Of a stretch of DNA of 64,000 bases, positions 33,513 through 40,659 are shown in pieces (the stretch's first letter is position 1; every line of letters starts with the position of its first letter). The notes beneath the pieces are model-generated. The model made no database searches, was not told the origin of the DNA, and was given only the letters and a program-made list of their open reading frames with translations. The translations under genes and the position numbers were made by a program. The DNA lies in assembly GCF_000379725.1 (NCBI RefSeq), contig NZ_KB903662.1:65144-129143 (forward strand), given 5' to 3'. The DNA comes from Cytophaga aurantiaca DSM 3654 (GTDB lineage: Bacteria; Bacteroidota; Bacteroidia; Cytophagales; Cytophagaceae).

Positions 33513-34250
33513 TTATTTTGATTCTATTATGGTACTAATCCAGTGATTGTTTTCTTTTTTAGCAATTAATAGACCACATCCGGTTCCTATAAAGTGCGAT
33601 TTTAGCTCACCTTTATTTGTCCAAAATGCACTTTTCCCGGCTGATTCAAATTGATAAGATTTACCGCCATAATTTACCATCAAGATATTCATAGAATATA
33701 TTTTAGCATATTCTCTTAGCATTTCATATCCATCATTAATCCCATTTGGTGTATAAAAAATACTTGCTAAATATGTTGTACAGTTTACTTTTGATGCATT
33801 GTTCGGATGCACAGGATTAGCAATATCAGAACAGATTGCTAATGAAAATATCTCTTCTTTAATTTTTATTTGAGGATTATAATTTGAATTTGGTTCGAAA
33901 AAAAGCTCTTCACCTGAATGCAAAAACTGCTTTGTGTAAATCTCAACAGAAGTTTCAGGCGATATAATAAATGAGCAAATGTAAAGTTTATTATCAACTT
34001 GTAAAGGTGCACCAACAATTATTACTATTTTTCTCTTCTTTGCAAATTCTTTTAACCTATTTAGTCTAGGGTCATTAAGTTTAAAAGAATACTTTTCAGC
34101 TTCCTCTCGTTGGTATCCTGTCAATGATAGTTCAGGGAAGATGATTAATTGAGCATTGTTATCCGCTGCTAGCTCAATGAGTTTATAATGTTCTTCCAAA
34201 TTTTCATTAATACTATCCTTTGGTATAGTTTGACCAGCTGCTATTATCAT
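33513..34250 (-). CDS. Nitrilase-superfamily carbon-nitrogen hydrolase
   Basis: 245 residues with the Glu-Lys-Cys catalytic triad: Glu in IIFPELSLTGY (about residue 40), Lys in IYTKQFLHSGEE (about 105), Cys in AICSDIANPVH (about 138). MIIAAGQTIPKDSINENLEE is the canonical first strand and helix. Predicted to hydrolyse an amide or nitrile; the substrate is unknown and differs from the omega-amidase at 53696 by sequence around the Cys (CSDIANP against CYDLRFP). Sole gene in its cassette-like unit, which makes a catalytic function in mobile cassettes likely. Confidence 0.85.
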   Translation of the reverse strand: MIIAAGQTIPKDSINENLEEHYKLIELAADNNAQLIIFPELSLTGYQREEAEKYSFKLNDPRLNRLKEFAKKRKIVIIVGAPLQVDNKLYICSFIISPETSVEIYTKQFLHSGEELFFEPNSNYNPQIKIKEEIFSLAICSDIANPVHPNNASKVNCTTYLASIFYTPNGINDGYEMLREYAKIYSMNILMVNYGGKSYQFESAGKSAFWTNKGELKSHFIGTGCGLLIAKKENNHWISTIIESK

Positions 34251-34287
34251 TATTATGATTGTATACTTGAGTTGTTTTCAAAATTGG

Positions 34288-34448
34288 CTATAACGGTTAG
34301 TATTGTTTGTTGATGCAGGGGTTAGTGATTATATCTTCCCACAAACACAAACGAAAGTATGCTTTAATATACAAATTATTCATGCGGGTTTGACGCACTG
34401 AAATCTCCTTGGATGCGAACCTGCATTAACAACAATACATTGTTAGGC
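34288..34448. repeat. attC-like element B
   Basis: Ends CTATAAC (34288-34294) and GTTAGGC (34442-34448), the latter a perfect GTTRRRY core. Inner arms: TATTGTTTGTTGATGCAGG from 34301 pairs with CCTGCATTAACAACAATA ending at 34437. Between the nitrilase start (38 bp) and the stop at 34455 (6 bp). Confidence 0.55.
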
Positions 34449-34454
34449 ATAGTT

Positions 34455-34685
34455 TTATCTTTTTCCTTCTATAAATTCAATTGTCGCATAGTGTGTAACA
34501 AATTTCGATAGCTCAAAAATTTGTTCAACGTCATTGGTAGTTGATACCTTAGCAAAAATAACTTCCCAGTCTAACATCTCTTCAATTTTGAAATTTGTCC
34601 CATTTGTGGAATTGAAATCGTTTATGACTTTTATCAACCAATCTTCGTCATTGCAACCAATGTTAAAAGTTATTTTTTCTCCCAT
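34455..34685 (-). CDS. Uncharacterised 76-residue protein
   Basis: MGEKITFNIGCNDEDWLIKV followed by INDFNSTNGTNFKIEEMLDW and FVTHYATIEFIEGKR; acidic, cytosolic, alpha/beta. Its ATG overlaps the end of the 34670 gene by 16 nt, so both are translated as a pair; the stop is 6 bp from element B. No family recognised. The overlapping pair of a larger and a small acidic gene is a layout also used by toxin-antitoxin and effector-immunity pairs, but there is no motif to support that. Confidence 0.7.
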   Translation of the reverse strand: MGEKITFNIGCNDEDWLIKVINDFNSTNGTNFKIEEMLDWEVIFAKVSTTNDVEQIFELSKFVTHYATIEFIEGKR

Positions 34686-35254
34686 TTTACTTCTATAATA
34701 GAGTCTAATACGATTTTTCTCTTTTGATTGAAAGTTTTGAAAAATATCAAGTTTCCATCAATAATTCGATAAGATATATTATAATCTGGATGAACAAAAG
34801 ATGTTTTGTAATGATACTCTTTGATTCCTACAAAATTTTCAATTTGAAGTTTATCTTCATTGTTCATTACGGCAAAAACTCTATCGAATTGAGATGAATC
34901 TGATAAGCCTATTAATGCAAGATGAAAATTTATCTTCTTTCCATTTATTAATTCAATTTCTTTAGATGATTTTAAAAAAGCATCCTGTTGATTACTTTCA
35001 AAAAACACTTTCTCGATTTTCCTCTTTTGTCCAGTAAGCTTAATCTTATTGGTTTCTAAAAATAATTTATACGAATACTGTCTCCCGAGTTCATAAAAAG
35101 TGTTTATTTTTTCAGGGTCAATTTTTCCTATAAATAAATTCTCATTTAGTCGATCTTGGTGAAAATTGAAATTCTCCTTATAGATATTCTCAATTTGATC
35201 AAGAGCACTTTTGAACAAGATTGGTTTCTCAATATACAGATTAACTGGTATCAT
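34670..35254 (-). CDS. Uncharacterised cassette protein
   Basis: 194 residues: MIPVNLYIEKPILFKSALDQ, then ENIYKENFNFHQDRLNENLF and KVFFESNQQDAFLKSSKEIE; no signal peptide, no membrane helix. Lys/Glu-rich and mixed alpha/beta. It begins 22 bp from element C and overlaps the 34455 gene at its end. I cannot assign a family. Confidence 0.7.
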   Translation of the reverse strand: MIPVNLYIEKPILFKSALDQIENIYKENFNFHQDRLNENLFIGKIDPEKINTFYELGRQYSYKLFLETNKIKLTGQKRKIEKVFFESNQQDAFLKSSKEIELINGKKINFHLALIGLSDSSQFDRVFAVMNNEDKLQIENFVGIKEYHYKTSFVHPDYNISYRIIDGNLIFFKTFNQKRKIVLDSIIEVKWEKK

Positions 35255-35276
35255 TGTATGTCCTTAGAAATTGTGC

Positions 35277-35440
35277 CCATAACGGTTGTAGTGGCTTTTG
35301 TTGTAGGCTTTAAAAGAGCTGCGCTTTCCTCAGCACCAAACCTGCATAACCTTTTAAAATTAATCAATTTGTGCGGTCTTATAAGCACCAATCACAATAT
35401 TAACAAAGAAGCCTACAATAAATGCTACTAAGTGTTAACA
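35277..35440. repeat. attC-like element C
   Basis: Ends CCATAAC (35277-35283) and GTTAACA (35434-35440). Inner arms GTAGTGGCTTTTGTTGTAGG (from 35288) and GCCTACAATAAATGCTAC (ending near 35428) are complementary with few mismatches. A central GCACCAAACCTGCA / GTGCGG pair adds a second stem. Clearly homologous to element D. Confidence 0.6.
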
Positions 35441-35447
35441 ACAGGTA

Positions 35448-36368
35448 TTATTTACATTTCCCATCTAAAATTAATATTGCGTTAGAATACTCTTCTGTTA
35501 ATAGAAAACTTGGACTCTTAACTGCTTCATTGAAATATTCGCATGCTCTGATATTATTTTTAATTTTCATTGAGCTATCAATTAAAAAAAAATATGTATC
35601 ACCATTATCAATTACTCCTACAGCTTTTTCTAAGTCAGGTATTGCTTTATTAAAATCCCCTAATTTGTAATAACAAATCCCTCTTCCTTTGTATCCTAAG
35701 CCTGAAGGATTAATTTTAATTGATTTCGTGTAATAATTAATTGCTTCTAAATACTTTTGTTGTTTAAATGAAATTCTTGCCATATCATCATAATACGCAA
35801 AATCATAACCACCTAGGCTATATGCTTTTTTAAAGTCCAAAATAGCTAAATCATAAAGTTTTAAATCTTCGTAAATTAATCCACGATAAAGATATCCATC
35901 TAAACTTAATAGATTAAGATTTATATATATAGAAATATCATCTAAAGATTTTTTTGAATCAATAAATCGTAAAAAATTTGATCTTTCTAAATATGATTCG
36001 GATAAAAAACTATCAAGCAGGATTGACTTATTTAAATCATTTAAATATTGAACTGTATCAAATCCAGAATAAGATATAGTTATTATGGAATCAATACGAT
36101 AAGGGGTTTGTATTTTTTCATAGTTCACTGATTCAGTTCTAGGAATTCTTTTTAAACAAAATGCCCTAAAAAAATATGCAAAACCATCATTTGGATTTAC
36201 ATTAATTAATGAATCCGATTTTTCATATCCAATAGCATATAATTTTGAATCAGACGAATCAAAAGAATAATAAGAATCAATTAGATAGGTATAATCTTCC
36301 TTTAAGGTTTGAGAATACCCCCTAATAATTAAAAAAGAATGTAATATTATTAGTAAACGTATTTTCAT
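35448..36368 (-). CDS. Exported TPR protein of a cassette unit
   Basis: 306 residues from ATG 36368: MKIRLLIILHSFLIIRGYSQ is a signal peptide. The frame runs to 36527 upstream, but that is element D. TPR repeats are evident: LDGYLYRGLIYEDLKLYDLA, YDDMARISFKQQKYLEAINY, GYKGRGICYYKLGDFNKAIP, each about 34 residues, with the conserved Y/G-A-pattern. Exported, so likely periplasmic or surface scaffold. AT-rich even for this region. Starts 6 bp from element D and stops 7 bp from element C. Confidence 0.82.
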   Translation of the reverse strand: MKIRLLIILHSFLIIRGYSQTLKEDYTYLIDSYYSFDSSDSKLYAIGYEKSDSLINVNPNDGFAYFFRAFCLKRIPRTESVNYEKIQTPYRIDSIITISYSGFDTVQYLNDLNKSILLDSFLSESYLERSNFLRFIDSKKSLDDISIYINLNLLSLDGYLYRGLIYEDLKLYDLAILDFKKAYSLGGYDFAYYDDMARISFKQQKYLEAINYYTKSIKINPSGLGYKGRGICYYKLGDFNKAIPDLEKAVGVIDNGDTYFFLIDSSMKIKNNIRACEYFNEAVKSPSFLLTEEYSNAILILDGKCK

Positions 36369-36374
36369 ACTTGT

Positions 36375-36561
36375 TGCTAACGTTTGTGGTTGCATTTGTT
36401 GTAGGCCTTGAAAGCGCCGAAGCTTCCTTAGCACCGAACCCGCACCATTTATCCCGCCCTTCAGCGGGAACCTATTAAATTTAATTATTTCGTGCGGACT
36501 TGAAAGCACCGCTATTAATATTATCAAAGAAGCCTACAATTAATGCTACTTATTGTTAGCT
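36375..36561. repeat. attC-like element D
   Basis: Ends TGCTAAC (36375-36381) and GTTAGCT (36555-36561). Arms GTGGTTGCATTTGTTGTAGG (from 36386) and GCCTACAATTAATGCTAC (ending near 36549). It shares long stretches with element C (GTTGTAGGC, TTAGCACCGAACC, CGTGCGGACTTGAAAGC, AAAGAAGCCTACAAT) and has an extra CCCGC/GCGGG hairpin near 36453-36470. Confidence 0.6.
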
Positions 36562-36567
36562 GCCTTA

Positions 36568-37125
36568 TTATTCGTATTCTTTTACATCGTCAATAAGAAG
36601 TTTGTTGTCCTTAGAAATAATTGTAATGTCTCGCACAAAATTTGTTTTCCAGCGAAGATCACGAATAACAACATGGAAAATTTGAGCAGTGTCCCCCAAA
36701 GACTTTAAAAGTGTGCAAGTAGGAATATCTATTGTTCCATTGTCCTGTGTTGGGATAAAAAAACCACCTTTACCTACAAACTTGGTGTCATAAATCGATT
36801 TCCATTTCTCATGAAATTCTTCTTCTGTCATCTCTTCACCATATTCTAAATTTATCGCGTTTTGCTTATAGTTATAATATTTATCAGTCAATGCTAATCG
36901 CATATTATTATAAGCTACTTTTCCATCTTCACTATTTACATAGTCGATAATAACTTTTGTTAACCAGTCTTTTATTAGTGTCGTGTCTTGGATGCTGTTA
37001 GTCTTTTTTATAGCACTGTCTTGTTTTGATGAAGTCGTCTTAATTTGGTCAGACTTTGCTGAAAAATCCGTCTCACAACTAAACAATACAAATAAAATTG
37101 TTGGTATAATTAAAACTTTTATCAT
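36568..37125 (-). CDS. Predicted lipoprotein of a cassette unit
   Basis: 185 residues, signal peptide MIKVLIIPTILFVLFSC with a lipobox cysteine at 17. A Ser/Lys-rich linker (SAKSDQIKTTSSKQDSAIKK) leads to a globular part with LIKDWLTKVIIDYVNSEDGK and FVGKGGFFIPTQDNGTIDIP, then VIRDLRWKTNFVRDITI. Exposed at a membrane, function unknown. Its stop is 6 bp from element D, its start 24 bp from the terminal TGCTAAC core. Confidence 0.8.
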   Translation of the reverse strand: MIKVLIIPTILFVLFSCETDFSAKSDQIKTTSSKQDSAIKKTNSIQDTTLIKDWLTKVIIDYVNSEDGKVAYNNMRLALTDKYYNYKQNAINLEYGEEMTEEEFHEKWKSIYDTKFVGKGGFFIPTQDNGTIDIPTCTLLKSLGDTAQIFHVVIRDLRWKTNFVRDITIISKDNKLLIDDVKEYE

Positions 37126-37162
37126 AATCTATATGGTCTCAAATATGGCTGCTAACTAGTGG

Positions 37163-37186
37163 ATACATGCACCTACTTGCATGTAT
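37163..37186. repeat. Small hairpin at the right end of the cassette region
   Basis: ATACATGCA (37163-37171), six bases, TGCATGTAT (37178-37186): a perfect 9-bp stem 6 bp after the last TGCTAAC core. It could be the shortened arm of a terminal recombination site. Confidence 0.55.
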
Positions 37187-37199
37187 ATTTCATATGTTG

Positions 37200-37255
37200 A
37201 TTCGGTATCCGTTTCATTAAACGTATATATACGTTTAATGAAACGGATACCGAAT
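37200..37255. repeat. 56-bp perfect palindrome
   Basis: The 28 bases at 37200-37227 are followed with no loop by their exact complement at 37228-37255 (ATTCGGTATCC ... GGATACCGAAT). Such a long uninterrupted palindrome is prone to cruciform extrusion and deletion. It lies in the 355-bp gap between the lipoprotein and the Crp-type gene. The rest of the gap, 37256-37480, shows no gene; it should hold promoter elements for the lipoprotein only on its left side. Confidence 0.85.
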
Positions 37256-37480
37256 TTTGAATTATATTGATTTTCAGATAAATCAAGCGTGTATAAATAT
37301 CTATTCTTTTGCCTTGAAAAACAACCGGTGCAATAAATTAATTGGGGATGTTTGCTATTGATATAATCCTGTTCGTGTTATCGCGGGTGCATTAATTTAG
37401 ATAAAAAGTTTGTCGGCGAATTGTACAAATACATGTGTGTAATATAAGCATGTCTCATGTAGTAATACCGATTCACAATT

Positions 37481-38062
37481 CTACTTCAACGCCTTCTTCC
37501 GAATCCTGCTATATGTTTCAGCAGTAATTCCTAAATAAGATGCAAGCATTGTTTGCGGGAAGCGCTGTAAAAAATCCGGATGGTTTTTCTGTAATTCAAG
37601 AAAACGATCTTCCGCTGTTAGGCTCAGTGCATCGTGTATGCGTTTTTGCGAAGCGATAAAATTCCGTTGATTCATTGTGTTGATCATCTTTCCGATTGTT
37701 GGAAGTTGATCACCCAGTTGCTGTAAATCTTCGGAAGTAATTAAAAGTACTTCTGAATCTTCGATCGCATCGATGTTGTATTTAGAAGGAGTAAGCATGG
37801 TAAGACTTTCACGGTCGCCCACCCACCAGTTTTCAATACCAAAATGAATTACGTGTTCTATACCCTTTGCATCTACAGAGAATTGTCGCATTGAACCTTT
37901 CAGAATAAATGCACTGTATTTACAGACTTCACCTTCCTGTAAAAGATATTGACCTTTTTTATATCGCTTAAAAATGAACGATTTTTTTACCAGTTCAAAA
38001 TCTGCATCGGTAATTTTATCGGAGGCGTATTTTTCAATGTAAGCTCGTAGTGCTTCGTGCAT
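37481..38062 (-). CDS. Crp/Fnr-family transcription regulator
   Basis: 193 residues. The cyclic-nucleotide-binding fold spans about 10-130 (FKRYKKGQYLLQEGEVCKYS, FILKGSMRQFSVDAKGIEHV, DRESLTMLTPSKYNIDAIED). The C-terminal HTH (about 150-193) includes RFPQTMLASYLGITAETYSR. This is the short Bacteroidota type, without the conserved cAMP-binding arginine block RTA and without Fe-S cysteines, so the signal is not evident. The HTH ends with the recognition helix and only a few residues more, as in many Bacteroidota members. Confidence 0.88.
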   Translation of the reverse strand: MHEALRAYIEKYASDKITDADFELVKKSFIFKRYKKGQYLLQEGEVCKYSAFILKGSMRQFSVDAKGIEHVIHFGIENWWVGDRESLTMLTPSKYNIDAIEDSEVLLITSEDLQQLGDQLPTIGKMINTMNQRNFIASQKRIHDALSLTAEDRFLELQKNHPDFLQRFPQTMLASYLGITAETYSRIRKKALK

Positions 38063-38131
38063 ATTGATTTAACATATTCTTCTTAAAGATAATTAAAGAA
38101 TCGGATTCTATTATATTGAAATAAAAAAAGT

Positions 38132-38156
38132 AGGGGCAGGCTTTACGCTTGCCCCT
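38132..38156 (-). terminator. Terminator of the DinB gene
   Basis: AGGGGCA (38132-38138) and TGCCCCT (38150-38156) form the stem; on the minus strand the hairpin is followed by CTTTTTTTATTT, so it terminates the minus-strand DinB gene 10 bp after its stop. Confidence 0.8.
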
Positions 38157-38166
38157 AAAGAAACGT

Positions 38167-38652
38167 TTATTTTTTGAGATAAGCCATTTGACCCAAATGA
38201 TAGGCCATGTGATTTGTCCGGTTGATCAAGACGCTCAATTTATTTCTATGAGGTTCTTTTGAGAAATCTTCCTGCGAGATCGTTGCATGTTTCTTAAACC
38301 AGTCTTCTGCGGGAAGTTCAGTAAAGTGGTTTGCTAAAACAGACTGTATGGTGTTCCAGTATAAGCGGAGATCTTGTGGGAAGGGTTTGTCAAGTCCGGA
38401 TTTGTCGGGATTTTTAAGAAAAATCGTTTCTAATTCGGGATATAGTTTGTCACCAAAACCTAGCAATGGAATCATCGCATCATGCACTGCTACCAGGTGT
38501 CCCAATAGATATGTTCCGGTATTCCTACCCGGAGCAGTCTCCTGCGTCAATGCTTCGTCGCTTAACGATTGAATGAGTTTAGTTGTTCTGCTTGATTGTG
38601 TGTTCCAGGCATCTAATGCCATTTTTACAAATAATGCGTGTTGTGTTTCCAT
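38167..38652 (-). CDS. DinB-family protein
   Basis: 161-residue four-helix bundle of the DinB superfamily. Metal-ligand histidines: LGHLVAVHDAMIPLLGFG (H at about 52) and NHMAYHLGQMAYLKK at the C-terminus, the typical HxxxH-type end. DinB-like proteins are often thiol-dependent enzymes (in bacillithiol or mycothiol organisms), and bshC is encoded further on. Divergent from the WYL regulator gene with a 128-bp gap, and DinB-like again on its other side at 39628, so the three may be linked in regulation. Confidence 0.85.
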   Translation of the reverse strand: METQHALFVKMALDAWNTQSSRTTKLIQSLSDEALTQETAPGRNTGTYLLGHLVAVHDAMIPLLGFGDKLYPELETIFLKNPDKSGLDKPFPQDLRLYWNTIQSVLANHFTELPAEDWFKKHATISQEDFSKEPHRNKLSVLINRTNHMAYHLGQMAYLKK

Positions 38653-38780
38653 TTTAAAAAGAGTACGTATGGATAATTGACAAATTATTACTGCGAATAG
38701 TTCACATAGTTCAAGCCTTAATGATATTCTCTTTTGTTTGTGTTTTGTTTTTTGTTATTTGGAATTTCAAATGAAATGAC

Positions 38781-39470
38781 ATGAATCGAATCGACAGACT
38801 CCTAGGAATGATCACCTTACTGCAGACAAAGAAATTTGTTTCGGCAGAAAAAATTGCAGATAAATTCAAGATCAGCAAACGGACTGTTTATCGTGATATG
38901 AAAGCGATTTGCGAACAAGGAATTCCGGTTGGTGTTGAACCGAATAAAGGATATTTTATTGTAGATGGATATTTTTTACCCCCTGTCTTATTTAGTAATG
39001 ATGAAGCAAATGCATTGCTGTTGACGGAATCGTTGGTGAAGGGATTTGCAGACAAATCCATTAGTAAACATTATTCCAATGCCCTGGATAAAATAAAGGC
39101 AGGTTTGAAACAGGTTGATAAAGATAAACTTGAAAGCATGCAGGATGCGATTAAATTTCAGTTGCCTGCCCGTATGAATAATGACTTTGAATATTTGTCG
39201 GTGCTGCAGGCCGCTGTTTCAGATAAGAAGATCATTTCCATTGAATATAAAAACAATAAAGAGGAGCATAGTAAAAGGGAAGTAGAAGCGATTGGTTTGA
39301 TCTTTTATGCATTTAGCTGGCATCTGATTGCATGGTGCCATCATCGCAAAGCTTATAGGGATTTTAAAGTTTCCAGAATTGTCAGTGTGCGCAATATGGA
39401 AGTTCCATTTAAAAAGAATAAACACATTCCGCTGTCGGAGTATATGAAAGAGTTGCCGGTGAATTATTGA
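38781..39470 (+). CDS. HTH-WYL transcription regulator (YafY-type)
   Basis: 229 residues. N-terminal HTH (about 1-60): RIDRLLGMITLLQTKKFVSA, EKIADKFKISKRTVYRDMKA. A linker is followed by the WYL domain (about 140-220): KKIISIEYKNNKEEHSKREV, then LIFYAFSWHLIAWCHHRKAY in place of the W-Y-L core, RDFKVSRI. WYL domains sense small ligands or nucleic acids. Divergent to the DinB gene at 38167 and followed by the second DinB gene 157 bp on. An AAATTCC-family word ends 20 bp before the ATG (about 38740-38770). Confidence 0.9.
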   Translation: MNRIDRLLGMITLLQTKKFVSAEKIADKFKISKRTVYRDMKAICEQGIPVGVEPNKGYFIVDGYFLPPVLFSNDEANALLLTESLVKGFADKSISKHYSNALDKIKAGLKQVDKDKLESMQDAIKFQLPARMNNDFEYLSVLQAAVSDKKIISIEYKNNKEEHSKREVEAIGLIFYAFSWHLIAWCHHRKAYRDFKVSRIVSVRNMEVPFKKNKHIPLSEYMKELPVNY

Positions 39471-39481
39471 TTCTTGTACGG

Positions 39482-39514
39482 AACTCTCCAAGGGTTTTAA
39501 ACCCTTAGAGAGTT
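39482..39514. repeat. AACTCTCCAAGGGTTT palindrome, copy 2
   Basis: AACTCTCCAAGGGTTT (39482-39497) and AAACCCTTAGAGAGTT (39499-39514) form a 16-bp stem with one mismatch (G to A). It follows the WYL stop by 11 bp and can act as its terminator. Confidence 0.75.
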
Positions 39515-39627
39515 GGATTTGAATATTAATATTAACTATTTTTAAAAGCGGTGACATAGGGTTGTCACTCGGTGGTATTTTCTTTGTGTTATCATTAAAA
39601 CGATTCACATTTAACCACTATTATTTT

Positions 39628-40119
39628 ATGGAACTGATCCCGATCTTTTTAAAAGAATTCGAAGCCGAAGCGCTTACTACCCGCAACATGTTGTCCCGTA
39701 TTCCGGATGATAAATACGACTGGCAGCCACATCCTAAAAGCATGACTATTCGAAGCCTTGCAACACATATTGCAGATTTGCCTGGTTGGGTCAATATGGC
39801 ACTTACTACAGATGAACTGGATTTTGCAACAGCACCATACAATCCTCCTACAATTAATACAACCAAAGATGTTCTTGAAATGTTTGAACAACGTGTTGTT
39901 GATGGTCGCTCGCAATTAATATCTGATAATGAACATAAATTAGGTGAAAGCTGGACACTTCGCGATGGAGAAACGATCCTCTTTGTAAATACAAAGGCTG
40001 AAACCGTTCGGGTATCACTGTCTCAATTAATTCATCATCGTGCACAACTAGGCGTATTCCTGCGCTTGCTGAATATTCCGATTCCGGGGTCATATGGACC
40101 GAGCGCAGACGAAAATTAA
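39628..40119 (+). CDS. DinB-family protein, second copy
   Basis: 163 residues from ATG 39628 (MELIPIFLKEFEAEALTTRN); the frame reaches to 39562 but the DinB fold starts here. Helical bundle with metal histidines in SLATHIADLPGWVNMAL (about residue 51) and the C-terminal QLIHHRAQLGVFLRLLNI. PIPGSYGPSADEN is the typical end of this DinB subgroup. Paralogous in fold, not closely in sequence, to the 38167 gene. Confidence 0.88.
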   Translation: MELIPIFLKEFEAEALTTRNMLSRIPDDKYDWQPHPKSMTIRSLATHIADLPGWVNMALTTDELDFATAPYNPPTINTTKDVLEMFEQRVVDGRSQLISDNEHKLGESWTLRDGETILFVNTKAETVRVSLSQLIHHRAQLGVFLRLLNIPIPGSYGPSADEN

Positions 40120-40152
40120 TTATGAATTATTCATGTGCTTTTCATACAAGCC

Positions 40153-40299
40153 TATCTTTAGAGTTAGCGAAGCAGTCTAAGGATTTATAATACGTTAGAG
40201 TCTTTGACTCGATTCGATAATTTAGATCCAACTTTAAAAACGAGTCAAAGACTCTCTTTCATTTGAGATCCTTAGAGCGCTTCGCTAACTCTAAGGATA
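40153..40299. repeat. 147-bp imperfect palindrome
   Basis: Outer arms 40153-40184 (TATCTTTAGAGTTAGCGAAG ...) and 40268-40299 match in 29 of 32 positions; inner arms AGAGTCTTTGACTCG (40197-40211) and CGAGTCAAAGACTCT (40241-40255) match perfectly. MITE-like or the stem of a structured RNA; the inner TCTTTGACT word also occurs in the CTGGCGCCAG repeats. It fills most of the 232-bp gap before the 40352 gene. Confidence 0.7.
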
Positions 40300-40351
40300 G
40301 AAGTGGTTCTATTTGGAATTTGATTTTTGTTTTTTGAAATTTTACGAAGTT

Positions 40352-40570
40352 ATGGTTGAAGTATATAAAACATCCGTTCAGGATCAGCTGCAGGCTGGTA
40401 TTGTAAAGCAATTGCTGCTGGTGCAGAATCCATTATTGGAAATTAATTTTGATCTGGAAGATTGCGATAAAATTCTTCGGATTAAAAATATAGAAGATGC
40501 CGTGGATATATCTTCTGTGTTAAAAGTATTGAACGAAACGGGGATTTATGTTGAGGTACTGACTGATTAA
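40352..40570 (+). CDS. Small uncharacterised protein (HMA-like size)
   Basis: 72 residues from ATG 40352: MVEVYKTSVQDQLQAGIVKQ, then LLEINFDLEDCDKILRIKN and LKVLNETGIYVEVLTD. The beta-alpha-beta pattern resembles a ferredoxin-like fold as in HMA domains, but no CxxC is present (single Cys). The open frame starts at 40313, but the first 13 codons are part of a repeat word. Followed by a strong terminator. No family recognised. Confidence 0.75.
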   Translation: MVEVYKTSVQDQLQAGIVKQLLLVQNPLLEINFDLEDCDKILRIKNIEDAVDISSVLKVLNETGIYVEVLTD

Positions 40571-40576
40571 AAACAA

Positions 40577-40606
40577 AAAGCGCAGCTAAAGGTTTAGCTG
40601 CGCTTT
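40577..40606. terminator. Terminator between the 72-residue gene and cysM
   Basis: AAAGCGCAGCTAAA (40577-40590) pairs exactly with TTTAGCTGCGCTTT (40593-40606). AAAACAAAAA before and TAATTT after make it usable by both convergent genes. Confidence 0.85.
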
Positions 40607-40659
40607 AATTTATAGGTGTTTGGAATTTATTTTTTTGTTATTTGAAATTTGCCAAAGGC

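Larger units (their letters stand above)
29111..37156 (-). mobile_element. Putative gene-cassette array with attC-like repeats, no integrase seen
   Basis: Ten minus-strand genes in six units. Between units lie elements at 32607-32739, 33488-33505, 34288-34448, 35277-35440 and 36375-36561, each beginning ...TAAC and ending GTT... on the plus strand, four of them with long inner inverted arms; a lone TGCTAAC core at 37150-37156 marks the right end. Units hold one or two (the last, four) tightly packed genes whose stop or start lies within about 5-20 bp of the nearest element in most cases. This is the layout of integron cassettes or CALINs, but repeat length (133-187 bp) is long, and the core boxes only partly match RYYYAAC/GTTRRRY. 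No tyrosine recombinase is in the window. Left boundary uncertain. Confidence 0.5.

Noticed and set aside
32749-37125. CRISPR or phage remnant explanation for the repeat-separated region
   Set aside because: Repeats are far too long and too few for CRISPR, spacers are genes, and no structural phage gene is present.
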